Positions 42,662 to 52,042 of a DNA stretch of 64,000 bases are shown one piece after another. The position numbers and the translations under genes are program-made. The notes under the pieces are model-generated. The model was not told where the DNA came from and searched no databases. It saw nothing but the letters and a program-made list of their open reading frames with translations. Each line of letters opens with the position of its first letter. Position 1 is the first letter of the stretch. This DNA is from Haloarcula limicola (GTDB lineage Archaea > Halobacteriota > Halobacteria > Halobacteriales > Haloarculaceae): the NCBI RefSeq assembly GCF_010119205.1, contig NZ_WRXM01000001.1, forward strand, positions 1,240,001 through 1,304,000, in the 5' to 3' direction.

Positions 42662-44547
42662 AGCAGTCCGACCCCCGCGAAGACGACGTAGGCGAACAGC
42701 GCCAGCCCGCTGGAGTGAAACAGCGCCTCGTAGACGCCCCGACTGGCGGTCCCCGCGAACCAGCCGCAGGCGAGCATCGTCGCCTGCGTGACGACGTAGA
42801 ACCGGTAGCGATCGCGTTCGGGGTCGATGACCGACGGGTCGAAGGCGATGCTCTGCGCGCTCGTGACCGTCGACAGCTGTGCGAACTCCGCTAAGACGTA
42901 GACGTTGACCGCGACGGTGATGCCGACGACCAGCAGGGCGGTCGTCCAGCCGATGGCGACGTAGACTAACAGTGCGGACCGAAGCGATTTCCGTTGGTGA
43001 TACAATCTGCCTATCTCGGTCTGTAACGTCTCGAAAACGTCCTCCGCGTCACTTCCCGCGTCGAGCGCGCCGACGACGAGACCGATGGTCTGTTCGGCCA
43101 TCGGGGTGCCGACCCGCTCGACGAACTGGTCTAAGGCGGCGGCGCGGCCGTCCTCGGTCGCGTCGCTGGGACTGTCCGACAGCGAGAGCGTGAACGCGAG
43201 CGACTCGACGTCCTCGGCGAGCGCGCCCAACTGCACGTCGTCGGCGACGCGGCGGACCGCCGCGGGAAAGGGTCGTCCGAGCGCGACGTGTCCGGCGACG
43301 GCGTGGACGAAGTCCTGTATCTCGCGGTCTTTCGCGTCGTCGCGGCGGGCGCGCCGGACCGCGACGAGGCCGACCGGCAGGCCGACGCCGACGTACGAGA
43401 GTAAGAGGACGTTCACCGGCCGGTATCCCAGCGCCCAGAGCGCGACGGCGAGCGCGCCGCCGGCGGGGAGACAGACGGTGAGCGCGCTGGCGGGGTTCGA
43501 GGGGACCGTCCGCGCGGTCGCCAGCACGCCGCTCGGCCGAGCGTAGGTCGGGGCGGCGGTGTTTCGCGGTCGCAACGCCGCGACGACGAACGCGGCGAGC
43601 AGCCCCGTCGTGAGGACGAACGCCGCGCTGCCGTAGACGATTCCGGCCCGAACCGACACCGCTCCGAGCGGCGTCGGGACCGGTTTCGAGAGCCCCGGCG
43701 CGAGGACGCCCATCACGGTGACGATGAGCACCACGAGCGCGGGGACGACCAGCAGGACGACGAACAGCTCCGAGAGGAGTTCGAGATAGCCCGTCGCCCG
43801 CTCCTGCTGGCGGCTCTGTTCGTGTGAGAGGAGCCGCCCTTCCATCTCCAGATACCCCTCCAGCGCGTCGGCGCTCTGGTTGGCGTGCTCGCGGAACTTC
43901 AGGAGGAAGGGACCGAGTAAGTCCCGCGAGGGCGTCTCGCTCGCCACGCGTTCGAGCCCGGCGTCGATACTTCCGGTGAGCGTCCCGCGGTTGAGCGCGC
44001 GGCGGAACGCGACGGCCGTCTCGCCGTAGGCCTCCTGCTCGGCGACGGCCCGGAGCAGTTCGCGTCGGTCGTGCGTGCCCGACGCCAGCACTCGGAGGTA
44101 GCGCACCGCGCCGGGCAGCGTCGCGGCGATGTCGGCCCGCCGCGCGGCGGCGACCCACGAGAGGTATCGAGTACCCAGCGCGAACGCCGCCCGACGAGCG
44201 CCGAGTCCGACCAGCAACGAGAGACCGATCGCGAGAACCAGTCGGGGAACGCGCGGGAGCGCCAGTCGGTTCAGGATCGGGAGCGCCTGACTCGCGACCG
44301 CGACGATCCGGTCGAACGTTCCGGCGGGGAGGGCGAGCGCCAGCGTCCCGGCGCTCAAACTGGCGACCGCGAGAGCGATCCACGCCAGCCCGTAGATGCG
44401 GGCGACGTAGACGCCGAACCCGGTGTCGGGGTGGGCCGCCCGGTAGCGTTCTCGCGTCGCGGTGTGCCGGTCGTCGTCGGCGTGGTGAGCGAACAGCGCG
44501 TACAGCCCCCGGTCGAGCAGACCGAGCGCGTGGCCGTCAGTCGTCAC
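42658..44547 (-). CDS. pilC: Type II/IV secretion platform protein (T2SSF/PilC-like)
   Basis: This 629-residue integral membrane protein carries two T2SSF domains in tandem. Each has a helical cytoplasmic part (AATLPGAVRYLRVLASGT near 145; REIQDFVHAVAGHVALG near 400) and paired membrane helices, giving about nine helices in all. It is the platform that the ATPase drives during filament assembly. The GTG at 44547 overlaps the ATPase gene by 11 bases. The haloarchaeal plan with doubled domains is usual. The specific pilC symbol is by analogy only. Confidence 0.88.
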   Translation of the reverse strand: MTTDGHALGLLDRGLYALFAHHADDDRHTATRERYRAAHPDTGFGVYVARIYGLAWIALAVASLSAGTLALALPAGTFDRIVAVASQALPILNRLALPRVPRLVLAIGLSLLVGLGARRAAFALGTRYLSWVAAARRADIAATLPGAVRYLRVLASGTHDRRELLRAVAEQEAYGETAVAFRRALNRGTLTGSIDAGLERVASETPSRDLLGPFLLKFREHANQSADALEGYLEMEGRLLSHEQSRQQERATGYLELLSELFVVLLVVPALVVLIVTVMGVLAPGLSKPVPTPLGAVSVRAGIVYGSAAFVLTTGLLAAFVVAALRPRNTAAPTYARPSGVLATARTVPSNPASALTVCLPAGGALAVALWALGYRPVNVLLLSYVGVGLPVGLVAVRRARRDDAKDREIQDFVHAVAGHVALGRPFPAAVRRVADDVQLGALAEDVESLAFTLSLSDSPSDATEDGRAAALDQFVERVGTPMAEQTIGLVVGALDAGSDAEDVFETLQTEIGRLYHQRKSLRSALLVYVAIGWTTALLVVGITVAVNVYVLAEFAQLSTVTSAQSIAFDPSVIDPERDRYRFYVVTQATMLACGWFAGTASRGVYEALFHSSGLALFAYVVFAGVGLL

Positions 44548-46762
44548 CGGCCTCGACCTCCAGGTGCAACGGGTCTCGATCGCCCGATTTCCGGCGCAGG
44601 CGCTCGACGGTCGCGGCTTCGTTGGTCTCCAGGTCAGCGAGCACGCCGAACAGCTCCTCGAAGTCCGTGATTCCCTCGCGGACGAGGTACTGGACGTAGC
44701 GATGACGGCGATGGAATGCCTCCTCGACGGCCTCGACCGATTCGTCCCGCAGCGTCCCGAGGCGGTCGAACACCTCGGTCTCGACGCGGCGGCGGTCGTC
44801 GCCGAGCTGTTCGTGCCCGTAGGCGAACTCGAACCTCCCGCCCGGACCGCGCCGGCAGAGCGTGTTGTAGTGAATCCTCGCGCCGTCTTTCTCGATCGTG
44901 CCACAGCCCTCGCGGTCGAGCGGCTCGTCGACGAACTCCACGACGGAGCCGACGTATCGCTTTCCGCCGACGTGACGGGGGAAGACGACGAGGTCGATCT
45001 CCTCGAAGAGGTAGGTCGGCACGCCCTTCTCGATGATGCGGTTGACGAGCGTCTCGACGTCGGCGGCGTGGGTCGTCCCGAGGACGCCGTGGCCGGTGTT
45101 CAGCGTCTCCGCGAACGTCTGGAAAGACGCGGGCGTGTTTATCTCGGCGATGACCTCGACGTCGGGGTTGAGGTAGTTACACTGAGTCATCAGGTCGGCC
45201 ATCGTCACGCGCCGGTGCTCGCGCTCGTGCTCTCTCGTCGTCAGCGACACGCCGGTCTCGTGGGGGATCCGTACCTCGCGGGATCCCTCGTCCATGCTGA
45301 TTGGGCGGTCCCGATACGGGATGAACGGCATGTGCGCGTTCAGCAGCGTCGTCTTGCCCGCGCCGGTCGGTCCCGAGAAGAGGACGACGCCGTGTGACTC
45401 GTAGAAGAGCCACAGCAGGGCGACGAGTTCCGTCGGCAGCGAGCCGCGTTCGACGAGGTCGATCGGCGTCATCGCGTCGGCCGACTGCTTCCGGATGGAG
45501 ATGTGCGGACCGTCCTCGCTGATGGTCGGCAGCGCCACCGCACAGCGAATCGTCTCCTCCGTGTCGTGGAGGCTCTCGCCGTCGGGGTCGATGTTGACCT
45601 TCGCGCTCGGGTTCGACGCGTTGAGTTCCGTGCCGTCGTCGGCCGCGAGCTGGGTGACGACGTTGACGAAGGCGCTCTCGGAGTCGAACGAGAGGTTCGT
45701 CGGCACGCGGCCGTCGTGGCCGAGGTCGGCTCGCGGAAGCACCTTCACGCGCTCGCCGACCCGGTTCGCCTCGACGTCTTCGAGCGTGTGGTCCCGAATC
45801 GGCACCGTGAGTTTGCCGTGCCCGACGAGATCGCGCAGCACGTAGTACAGCAGGTCGTCGAGTCGGTCGTCGGCGAAGCGGCGGTCGACCGGCGGGACCG
45901 CGAGGTCCAGTTCCGCGAGCGCGGAGCGCAGGCGATACCGGACGGCGTCGAGCCACTCGGTCGTGTTTCTGACCGTCAATTGGCGGGCCAGTATCGCGGT
46001 CGCGCGCTCCCGGACGAACGCGACGCGGTCCTCGACGAGCCCCTCGACGCTCGTCTCCCAGATCCGCTCCTTGCAGGCCTCGATGAGGTCCTCGTCGCCG
46101 GGAAGTAGGTCGGGCTCGCGGACGGCGTACTTCGTCGTGAACGGGTCCGAGCCGAGCAGGTGTTCGCGGTAGACGACGACCGGCACGTCGAACTCGTGAA
46201 AGCGGACGGCGTGGCGCTCGACGCGTTCGCTGGCGAAGCGGTCGATGTACTCGGGATCGGCCGCCAAGTCGGTCTCCGCGGGCGCGTAGGCGTCGGTGTG
46301 GACGACGATCCCGTCGTCGGTCACGTCGGCCACGTCGATGCGGTCGTCCAGCGCGTAGGGCGTCAACTCGCCGAGGCACGCGAGCGAACACAACGCGTGG
46401 TAGGCGACGCGGCGACGGGCCGCGGGCGAGCAGTCGACGAGCCGGTCGATGACGCGGCGGTGTTTCGGATCGAATCCCCGTTCCATCCGCTCGATGGCCC
46501 CCTCTCGCGTTCGCGGGCGTTCGATGTTCGCGCCCTCGAAGTACGCCTCGACGGCCGAGAGCGTCTCGGCCTCCGCCTCGCCGAGGAGCGGCCCGCGCAC
46601 CTCGTAGCGAAAGCCGTCGGTCCGTCGGACGGTGACGACGACGCCCGGATAGATCTCGTCCTGCTCGCGCACGTCCGGCGCGTACCACGCCGCCGAATCG
46701 TCCGGCGGAATCGGTGCCGGCACGCTCTGTACCCCCCGCTGTGTCCCCCCACAGCCGTTCAT
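44537..46762 (-). CDS. pilB: Type II/IV secretion ATPase (T2SSE/PilB-like)
   Basis: This 741-residue ATPase powers pilus-type assembly. Walker A is GPTGAGKTT (464-472), Walker B is in VEVIAEI (535-541), and the His box is GTTHAADV (562-569). Residues 1-420 form the N-terminal regulatory part, which includes REHLLGSDPFTTKYAV. In place of the common EIRD/ERGxE after Walker B it has EINTPASF. It is the first gene of an overlapping seven-gene operon. Similar archaeal ATPases drive pili or archaella; the lack of archaellar genes favours a pilus or secretion system. Confidence 0.9.
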   Translation of the reverse strand: MNGCGGTQRGVQSVPAPIPPDDSAAWYAPDVREQDEIYPGVVVTVRRTDGFRYEVRGPLLGEAEAETLSAVEAYFEGANIERPRTREGAIERMERGFDPKHRRVIDRLVDCSPAARRRVAYHALCSLACLGELTPYALDDRIDVADVTDDGIVVHTDAYAPAETDLAADPEYIDRFASERVERHAVRFHEFDVPVVVYREHLLGSDPFTTKYAVREPDLLPGDEDLIEACKERIWETSVEGLVEDRVAFVRERATAILARQLTVRNTTEWLDAVRYRLRSALAELDLAVPPVDRRFADDRLDDLLYYVLRDLVGHGKLTVPIRDHTLEDVEANRVGERVKVLPRADLGHDGRVPTNLSFDSESAFVNVVTQLAADDGTELNASNPSAKVNIDPDGESLHDTEETIRCAVALPTISEDGPHISIRKQSADAMTPIDLVERGSLPTELVALLWLFYESHGVVLFSGPTGAGKTTLLNAHMPFIPYRDRPISMDEGSREVRIPHETGVSLTTREHEREHRRVTMADLMTQCNYLNPDVEVIAEINTPASFQTFAETLNTGHGVLGTTHAADVETLVNRIIEKGVPTYLFEEIDLVVFPRHVGGKRYVGSVVEFVDEPLDREGCGTIEKDGARIHYNTLCRRGPGGRFEFAYGHEQLGDDRRRVETEVFDRLGTLRDESVEAVEEAFHRRHRYVQYLVREGITDFEELFGVLADLETNEAATVERLRRKSGDRDPLHLEVEAGDD

Positions 46763-46874
46763 CGTCCCTATTTGGTATCCCTATTGTATTTAAAATTTAC
46801 ATACTGTCGCGATACGTAACGCCGAGGACCCACCGAGGAGTATCGGTAGTATCCCGCTCTCGTCTTCGCCGCCC

Positions 46875-48287
46875 TCACCCGAGCAGCGGCCAAACGAGCG
46901 CCCAGACCCAGAGCGCGAGTCCGACGGTGTGATAGCGGTGGCGCGGAATCGGTTCCGTCGCCCAGCGGGTGCCGCCGGCGGCGAGCAGGCCGAGCCCCAC
47001 CAGGAGGACCGCCCGCTGGACCAGCGCCCCGTAGGGGATGACGGTCAGGCCGAGGTACGAGTAATCGAGCATGATACCCGTCCCGAACCCGAGGATGGCG
47101 ACGGTGAACCCGTCGGTCGCGGTGAGGTGGCGGCCGAACAGGACCGCGACGGCGGGCAGGCCGACGGCGAGGAGCGCGTAGAACGGCGCGCCGACGACCT
47201 TCGGCGACGTGAACGGGAACGCCTGTTCGGCGGCGATCCCGCCGACGCGGACGAGCAGCGGGATGAGCGCCGTCGAGGCGAACAGCGCGACGTGGTTCAG
47301 CGACAGCGGGCTCTCCCGGAGCCGTCTGACGTACTCGCGGCTCTCCGCGGCGTACTCGCGGCCCTCCTCGACGACGGACTCGACGTAGCCGGCGAACGCC
47401 AGCCCGACGAGCGAGAACGCGAGACCGTACGCCGCCACTCGCGGTGCCGTATGGGTGTGCTCGGATTGGGTCTGTGAGTCCGCTCGCGTAGACCGAGCCC
47501 GTGAGTCCGCCGACGGCGTCTCGGAGCGATCGGCGTCGTACTGCGGTCCCCTGGTGACGCGGTCTTCGAGTTCGATGACGGTGACCCAACCGTCGGCGTC
47601 GATCGCGCCGCCGTTCGCCCACCGCTCGCGGCTCAGTTCGGTGACGAGCCCGATGCCGCGGAAGTCGCGTTCGAGGTAGTGCTGGGAGCGCGAGAGGCTG
47701 TTGACGTCGTGGCGGAGGCGGAACCAGTCCCAGTGTTCGTGGTGGGCCTGGATGGCCGTCCAGGGCCGGTCTCTCGACCCGCCGGCGTAGAGTCGGAGGT
47801 GGTGGCGCGACCCGAAGTACGTCCCGTGGTGGAGCTGATAGGTCGCGTCGCGCCACTGGCTCGACCGGTTCGACATCGTGAACGTGTACCGCTCGGAGCC
47901 GGTGGATTCGGCCCAGTAGACGCCGGTCTCGTTTATCGTCACGTTGGCCTGCGCGGTTCGGCTCGGCTGCCAGGTCTTCTCGGTCGTGTTCCAGTAGAGC
48001 CGCTGGCCGCCCCCCGGCGTGGTCGAAAGCAACTGGTAGGTCGTCGTCGCGTCGGTCATGACGACGGCGTTGATAGGCAGCGTCGCCCGCTCGAACGTCC
48101 GGCCGCGGCTCGTGTAGGGCCACAGTCGCACGCCGTCGTCGGCGGGCTGGACGAAGCGGACGTCTTTGACCGTCTTCCGCTCGTCCGGGCTCCGCTCTAC
48201 GAGCGGCGAGAACGGCGCGAACAGCGTCACCACCAGTATGAGAGCGACCAGAAGTAGCGCCGGGAGAGCCCGTTCGTTGCCCCACAT
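46875..48287 (-). CDS. Large membrane protein, unknown family
   Basis: This 470-residue protein has one N-terminal helix (about 8-28) and a long outer domain (about 30-275) rich in Trp, His and Tyr with several Asn-x-Ser/Thr sites, including LYAGGSRDRPWTAIQAHHEHW near 167. About seven membrane helices follow from residue 285 on. It resembles no family that I know. It stands just upstream of the pilus operon on the same strand (about 112 bases), so it could belong to the same surface system, but the gap contains a promoter-like AT-rich stretch. Confidence 0.75.
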   Translation of the reverse strand: MWGNERALPALLLVALILVVTLFAPFSPLVERSPDERKTVKDVRFVQPADDGVRLWPYTSRGRTFERATLPINAVVMTDATTTYQLLSTTPGGGQRLYWNTTEKTWQPSRTAQANVTINETGVYWAESTGSERYTFTMSNRSSQWRDATYQLHHGTYFGSRHHLRLYAGGSRDRPWTAIQAHHEHWDWFRLRHDVNSLSRSQHYLERDFRGIGLVTELSRERWANGGAIDADGWVTVIELEDRVTRGPQYDADRSETPSADSRARSTRADSQTQSEHTHTAPRVAAYGLAFSLVGLAFAGYVESVVEEGREYAAESREYVRRLRESPLSLNHVALFASTALIPLLVRVGGIAAEQAFPFTSPKVVGAPFYALLAVGLPAVAVLFGRHLTATDGFTVAILGFGTGIMLDYSYLGLTVIPYGALVQRAVLLVGLGLLAAGGTRWATEPIPRHRYHTVGLALWVWALVWPLLG

Positions 48288-48573
48288 AGACCGAGTAGTA
48301 CGGACGGTGGGAGATTAAAATATCCCAATTACTCAGCGGGACGGGCCGTTAATTTCGAGGGATATTCACGTGTGTTGAGTGAACGCATACCATAACTAAC
48401 GCTGGACGAGACGTGAACCGGCAACGACTGCTTTCAGGCGTGAGGTGAGATCGGTCACGCGCGTGTCGCGGTCAGTATCAGTACGCAGCGAAAACAGGCC
48501 CGCCGGCGTCGGCTCCCATCGACGGCCGGCGAGCTGCCCTCCTCCACGAGGCGGTGGACGGTTGCACAGCGGG

Positions 48574-48822
48574 TTACAGGTCGGAGCGCAGTCGAATCTC
48601 GTCGTCGGTGACTTCCTCTACTGCCTCTTCCTGCAGCGGATAGCCCTCCTCTTCGTCGACGTCGTCCCAGCCGAGGGACGTCTTCAGTTTCGTCGTTATC
48701 CCGGGGTCGGGCTCTACGTAGGCCGTCCCGTATCTGTAGCCGCTGACGATGCCGATATCGTCGCCGTCCGCGGCGACGACATCCTTCCCGACGTCGTCGT
48801 CGTCGATCTGAGTGGTTGACAT
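48574..48822 (-). CDS. PRC-barrel domain protein
   Basis: This 82-residue acidic protein has the PRC-barrel pattern common in haloarchaea: DVGKDVVAADGDDIGIVSG, then GTAYVEPDPGITTKLKTSLGW. PRC-barrel proteins bind partners in photosynthetic, RNA-processing or cell-division settings; the small haloarchaeal forms act in the division machinery in at least some cases (CdpB proteins). Whether this one does is unknown. No other domain is present and the gene stands alone. Confidence 0.85.
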   Translation of the reverse strand: MSTTQIDDDDVGKDVVAADGDDIGIVSGYRYGTAYVEPDPGITTKLKTSLGWDDVDEEEGYPLQEEAVEEVTDDEIRLRSDL

Positions 48823-48916
48823 CGCGACTAGCCGTAGCTGCCTCTGGAATATGCGTATGCTGCTTGCATACGCAGATCTCCCACCACAGCCGCCGCGAGA
48901 GCGACTCGCAGCGGAT

Positions 48917-49282
48917 TCAGAGGAGGAGCGCGAGGTTGTGGGCCGTCACCCAGAGACCGACGACCGTCAAGAGGAGGGGCGGACCGTAGAACGACCACGG
49001 GTCGTTCTCGGCCTTGCCGGCCCAGAGGCTGATGCCGATGCCGGCGTAGAGGACGAGCAGTTTCAGCGCGAGGAAGCCGCCGCCGCCGAACGCGGCGATC
49101 GCGGCTCTGACGACCGGGTTCGCTTCGGTCAGGTGGGGAACGAAGTAGATTATCGCGATGGTGGTCACGACGTCGCCGACGCCGTAACTGGCCGTGGCGA
49201 ACACCCAAGCCCAGGAGAACGAGCGCTCGCTGAACAGCGACGCCTCGAAGTGGAGCCACGCGGGTTGTCGTGCCGTTCCCAT
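48917..49282 (-). CDS. Small polytopic membrane protein
   Basis: This 121-residue protein has a short soluble start and about four membrane helices: one near 30-46 (TASYGVGDVVTTIAIIYFV) and others near 58-75, 80-95 and 102-120. A helix-breaking HLTEANPVVRAA segment in the first loop is noticeable. The ATG at 49282 is chosen because it directly follows a promoter-like AT-rich stretch; an upstream Met adds only a basic tail. I do not know its function. Confidence 0.7.
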   Translation of the reverse strand: MGTARQPAWLHFEASLFSERSFSWAWVFATASYGVGDVVTTIAIIYFVPHLTEANPVVRAAIAAFGGGGFLALKLLVLYAGIGISLWAGKAENDPWSFYGPPLLLTVVGLWVTAHNLALLL

Positions 49283-49485
49283 CGATCGGAGGTGCGACCA
49301 CGACCGTCTAAAATCCACCCGTCGAAATATCGAATGTGATTTTTAGAGAGACAAGCCGGCGTCGAACCCGCTCTCGAAGTCGACGGCCGCGGCGACCGAG
49401 AAGTTCCCGGCCGGCGACCGCGCGGCTCCCGAAGGCCGGCGGCGGTGGTCAGTACGCGAACCGAGAGCTGAGAGGGGAAACAACT

Positions 49486-51072
49486 CTACACGTCGTCCAG
49501 TTCGAAGCCGTCGAAGCGGCGGACGGCGTAGACGTACCCGCCGACGGCGAACCCGACGACGACCAGGAGGTAGACGGTCCCCAGACCGCCGGTCAGGAGG
49601 CCGACGCCGTCGACGGCCGCGATCGAGGCGAGGACGAGCCCGCCGCCGGCCATCACCGTCCCCCCGAGGAGGTAGCCGAAGAGGACGATGAGAGAGGGGT
49701 GGGCGCGCTCGACGTTCATGTACTCGCGGCGCTCGAACGCCGGGAGCGCGGCCCCGAAGCCGAGCGCCGTCCCCGCGGCGGCGACGACGAGGAAGACGCT
49801 CAGCGCGGCCCGCGCGAGCGAGCCGACGACGCCGTTCAGGTACGCGTCGAAGGCGAAGCCGAGGGCGACGAAGACGAGACCGATGGCCGCGCCGGCGACG
49901 GCGCGGCCGCGGAGCGGGATCGCCGTCGAGCGGGCGCTCGTCAGCAGGAGCGGCAACTGGTCACGCTCGTCGCCCAGCGGGTTCAGCCCGTACGTCGCGC
50001 CGGCCAACAGGACGCCGAGGACTTCCAGCGCGCCGGGACCGATGAGCATCGCCGCGTCCGGGCTGGCGAAGACGCTGGCGAGCATGCTCATCCCGCCGAA
50101 CAGCAGGGGAAAGAGATGGCCCATCATCGACGGGTTCCGGCGGGCGCGCAGCAGGTAGCGCCACGCCAGCCGCGTCGAGGGCGTGCGGTCGAACGGCGTC
50201 GGCACCGTGGCGTCCGAACTCACGGTCGCGCCGCGCGCTCCGTCGTCGGTGACGAGCAGCCGCTGTTCGGTTCGGACGGTGACGACCGCCGCGACGGCCC
50301 CCGTGGCGGCGACCGCCGCGAAGACGAGCAGGCCCGTCGCCGTCACCGCGCCGCCGACGGGCGCGAGGACGAGCGCGCCGTAGGCCTGTGCGGGCGCACC
50401 GGGGAGGAGTGCCGTCTGAGGCATCGCCGTCTCGGGGTTCTCGATCAGCGATCGGGTCGCCAGTTGCGTCCCGACGAAGAGGAGCGCGATGATCAGGAGT
50501 CCGAGGACGGCCTTCGCCCAGCCGCCGATTCCGAGCCGCCGGCCGACGAGTTTCCCGCCCGACCCGACGGCGCGACCGGCGATCGCGCCGGCGAGCGCCA
50601 CCGGGAGCAGGCCGACGAGGAAGAGCGTCGGCGCGAGGACCCCGCCGGCGCCGACGAACAGCTCGACGAGCACCACGAACAGCGGGACGACGACGAACAG
50701 ACTGCCGACCAGGAACGCGCCGCCGACGCGACCGGCGACGACGGCTCGCGGCGTCGTCGACGTGCGGACCAGCGGCCCGACGCGGCCGACGCTCCCCTGG
50801 TTCATCGCGCTCGCGACGCCGAGGTAGACGCCGCCGGCGAGGACGCCCAGCACGGCGATTCCCACCTGTCCGACGGGCGGACTCCCGCCGGCGAGCGCCC
50901 GGCCGAAGGACGTGACCGCGCCGTAGCCCATCGTGGCGGCCGCGAAGCAGAGCGCGAGGACGCCGACGAGCGTGGCGAGCAGTTGCCGGGCGTCGGCTCG
51001 GATGGCGCGGAGGCGCGTCCGCAGTTCCGTCCGGGCGATGGCGCTCGTGGCGTGGCGTTCCCGGGCGCTCAT
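49486..51072 (-). CDS. ABC-2 type transporter permease
   Basis: This 528-residue protein has about twelve membrane helices in two sets, with a soluble loop near 255-300 (VRTEQRLLVTDDGAR). It is the membrane part of an ABC exporter. The ATG at 51072 overlaps the stop of the ATPase gene by four bases, so they are expressed as one unit. The plan, repeated halves of an ABC-2 domain in one chain, suggests that it may form a channel alone or as a dimer. The exported substrate is unknown; drugs, lipids or polysaccharide are options. Confidence 0.85.
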   Translation of the reverse strand: MSARERHATSAIARTELRTRLRAIRADARQLLATLVGVLALCFAAATMGYGAVTSFGRALAGGSPPVGQVGIAVLGVLAGGVYLGVASAMNQGSVGRVGPLVRTSTTPRAVVAGRVGGAFLVGSLFVVVPLFVVLVELFVGAGGVLAPTLFLVGLLPVALAGAIAGRAVGSGGKLVGRRLGIGGWAKAVLGLLIIALLFVGTQLATRSLIENPETAMPQTALLPGAPAQAYGALVLAPVGGAVTATGLLVFAAVAATGAVAAVVTVRTEQRLLVTDDGARGATVSSDATVPTPFDRTPSTRLAWRYLLRARRNPSMMGHLFPLLFGGMSMLASVFASPDAAMLIGPGALEVLGVLLAGATYGLNPLGDERDQLPLLLTSARSTAIPLRGRAVAGAAIGLVFVALGFAFDAYLNGVVGSLARAALSVFLVVAAAGTALGFGAALPAFERREYMNVERAHPSLIVLFGYLLGGTVMAGGGLVLASIAAVDGVGLLTGGLGTVYLLVVVGFAVGGYVYAVRRFDGFELDDV

Positions 51073-51830
51073 CGCCCTGGCTCCGGGTGCTCGCTCGTCA
51101 GTTCGAGGAACGCGTCTTCGAGGTCGCCGTCGCCGGCCTCGTCCTCGCGCTGGGCGACGAGTTCCGAGGGCGGCCCCTCGGCGACGAGTCGCCCGTCGTG
51201 GAGGACGCCGACCACGTCGGCGATCTCCTCGACGACCGGGAGGATGTGCGTCGAGAGGAAGACGGTCGTTCCCTCGGCGCGCAGTTCCGTGATGAGTTCC
51301 CGAAGGGTCTTCGCCGCCCGCGGGTCCAGCCCGCTCGTCGGCTCGTCTAAGAAGGCCACGTCGGGGTCGTGCTGGACCGCCTGCACGAACGCCAGTTTCT
51401 GGCGCATCCCCTTCGAGTAGCCGTCGACGCGCTTGTCGAGGTCGGAAGACAGGCCCAATCGGTCCACCAACGGGAGCGCGCGCTCGGAGACGCTGTCCCA
51501 CGACAGCGAGCGGACGTCGGCGGCGAAGGCCAGCTGCTCGCGGCCGCTCAGCTCGTCGTACAGCGGCGGCTCCTCGGGCAGGAGACCGATGTGTGAGACC
51601 AGCTCGGCGCGGTCGCGGCAGTCCACGCCGGCGACGCGGGCCTCGCCGGAGGAGGGCTCGACGAGCCCGGTCAGCATCCGCATGGTCGTCGTCTTCCCGG
51701 CCCCGTTCGGGCCGAGGAAGCCGTAGACGACGCCGCGGTCGACGGCGAGGTCGACGCCGCCGACGGCGGTGGTCGAACCGTACGATTTCGAGAGGTCGCT
51801 GACTGATATCGCGGGGGAGGGCGCAGTCAT
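51069..51830 (-). CDS. ABC transporter ATPase (ABC-2 type)
   Basis: This 253-residue ATPase has Walker A GPNGAGKTTT (residues 39-48), signature motif YSKGMRQKL near 137-145 in place of the common LSGGQ, Walker B VAFLDEPTSGLD near 157-168, and the switch His in FLSTHILPVVEE. This signature and the STHIL motif are typical of the export-type ABC-2 family. The ATG at 51830 directly precedes MTAPSPAISVSDLSKSYG. It is the first gene of a two-gene operon with the ABC-2 permease. Confidence 0.93.
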   Translation of the reverse strand: MTAPSPAISVSDLSKSYGSTTAVGGVDLAVDRGVVYGFLGPNGAGKTTTMRMLTGLVEPSSGEARVAGVDCRDRAELVSHIGLLPEEPPLYDELSGREQLAFAADVRSLSWDSVSERALPLVDRLGLSSDLDKRVDGYSKGMRQKLAFVQAVQHDPDVAFLDEPTSGLDPRAAKTLRELITELRAEGTTVFLSTHILPVVEEIADVVGVLHDGRLVAEGPPSELVAQREDEAGDGDLEDAFLELTSEHPEPGR

Positions 51831-52042
51831 CGTCTCCCCGTTGAACGGCGGTCTCCGAAGTAGTGTTGGTTTCGGCGGGTCGACGGCGGAACTGGTTTTT
51901 TGTCCGTGTCCAGTGTGAATCCGTTTCGGCCGAGCGATAGCGGTCAACCGCCCCGCGGTCGATACCCCTATCCGGCCCAGCGACCGAGGTAGTGTATGCG
52001 AGCGACACCCCTCCACGTCGCCGTCGCCGGTGGGACCGCGCG

